56,868 bases of DNA from positions 1-56,868 of the forward strand of contig NZ_JAHKQD010000027.1 in the NCBI RefSeq assembly GCF_018860915.1, written 5' to 3'. Below the pieces are notes generated by a model, which searched no databases, was not told the DNA's origin, and was given only the letters and a program-made list of their open reading frames with translations. The translations under genes and the position numbers were made by a program. Each line of letters opens with the position of its first letter. The first letter of the stretch is position 1. The DNA comes from Colwellia sp. C2M11. Its GTDB lineage: Bacteria; Pseudomonadota; Gammaproteobacteria; Enterobacterales; Alteromonadaceae. Below, in pieces: positions 56,764 to 56,868 of the stretch.

Positions 56764-56868
56764 ATGTACGTTCCTTGTATAGCTAACGAGCCTGTAGAAT
56801 TACTCGTTTTTATATTATTTATTAATTTAAATACTCTAACTGGATTGGTTTCTTTTAACAATCAAAAA

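Overview
The window is AT-rich chromosomal DNA from a marine gammaproteobacterium of the Alteromonadales, most like Colwellia or a close relative. The evidence is the conserved order yhbY / rlmE-ftsH-folP-glmM-tpiA-secG-tRNA-Leu(GAG), the syd / queF pair, ppnN next to xni, the rlmM-DUF423-hydrolase-gcvA block, a FadR closely matching the enterobacterial sequence as I recall it, and MotY (a Na+-driven flagellar motor protein). The genus is an inference; the order is fairly secure.

Layout. 0.4-4.2 kb: a HAD-family hydrolase, then a leftward operon behind a Fur-like box. It runs TPR-like protein, His-rich one-pass membrane protein, nickel superoxide dismutase (sodN), a 44-residue ORF where the maturation protease sodX would be expected, and a 10-TM metal exporter. 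4.5-7.8 kb: a LysR regulator convergent with a YdeP/FdhF-like molybdopterin oxidoreductase. 8.0-14.7 kb: a long DNA palindrome and a signalling cluster (single-domain response regulator, REC-kinase, REC-GGDEF-EAL, GAF-kinase, membrane kinase). 14.8-16.4 kb: an AEC transporter, a broken chemoreceptor tail and gene-free DNA. 16.5-25.6 kb: housekeeping genes including ftsH, glmM, folP, tpiA, secG and glnS. 25.7-31.7 kb: an M1 aminopeptidase, motY, rnt, a 2-Cys peroxiredoxin, grxD and sodB (the Fe type, so the window carries two SODs using different metals).

31.7-35.1 kb: a chemoreceptor - porin - periplasmic binding-like gene set. 35.4-39.6 kb: fadR with a FadR-type operator, a GNAT acetyltransferase, a DUF3192 lipoprotein, a KfrA_N-like protein, syd and queF. 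40.1-45.8 kb: a soluble diguanylate cyclase, ppnN, xni, a second DUF3192 protein and an isocitrate dehydrogenase. 45.9-49.0 kb: rlmM, DUF423, a Tex30/KANL3-type hydrolase and gcvA. 49.2-49.7 kb: a possible structured RNA ahead of a small exported protein. 49.9-53.9 kb: a DEDD exonuclease, a Kelch protein overlapping a cysteine-free sirtuin-fold protein, and an M20 peptidase. 54.0-55.1 kb: a short YidC/Oxa1 paralogue under two tandem palindromes, then a cupin. From 55.36 kb to the right edge the character changes. Two leftward accessory genes (a membrane protein and a secreted alpha/beta hydrolase) are bounded by attC-like structures of about 78 bp, one of them strikingly GC-rich, which suggests integron-type gene cassettes.

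The most interesting parts are the Fur-linked nickel-SOD operon with no recognisable full-length SodX, the zinc-site-less sirtuin coupled to a Kelch protein, the RNA-like element at 49.2 kb, and the cassette-like right end. All product names come from reading the translated sequences and recalling families; no database search was run.
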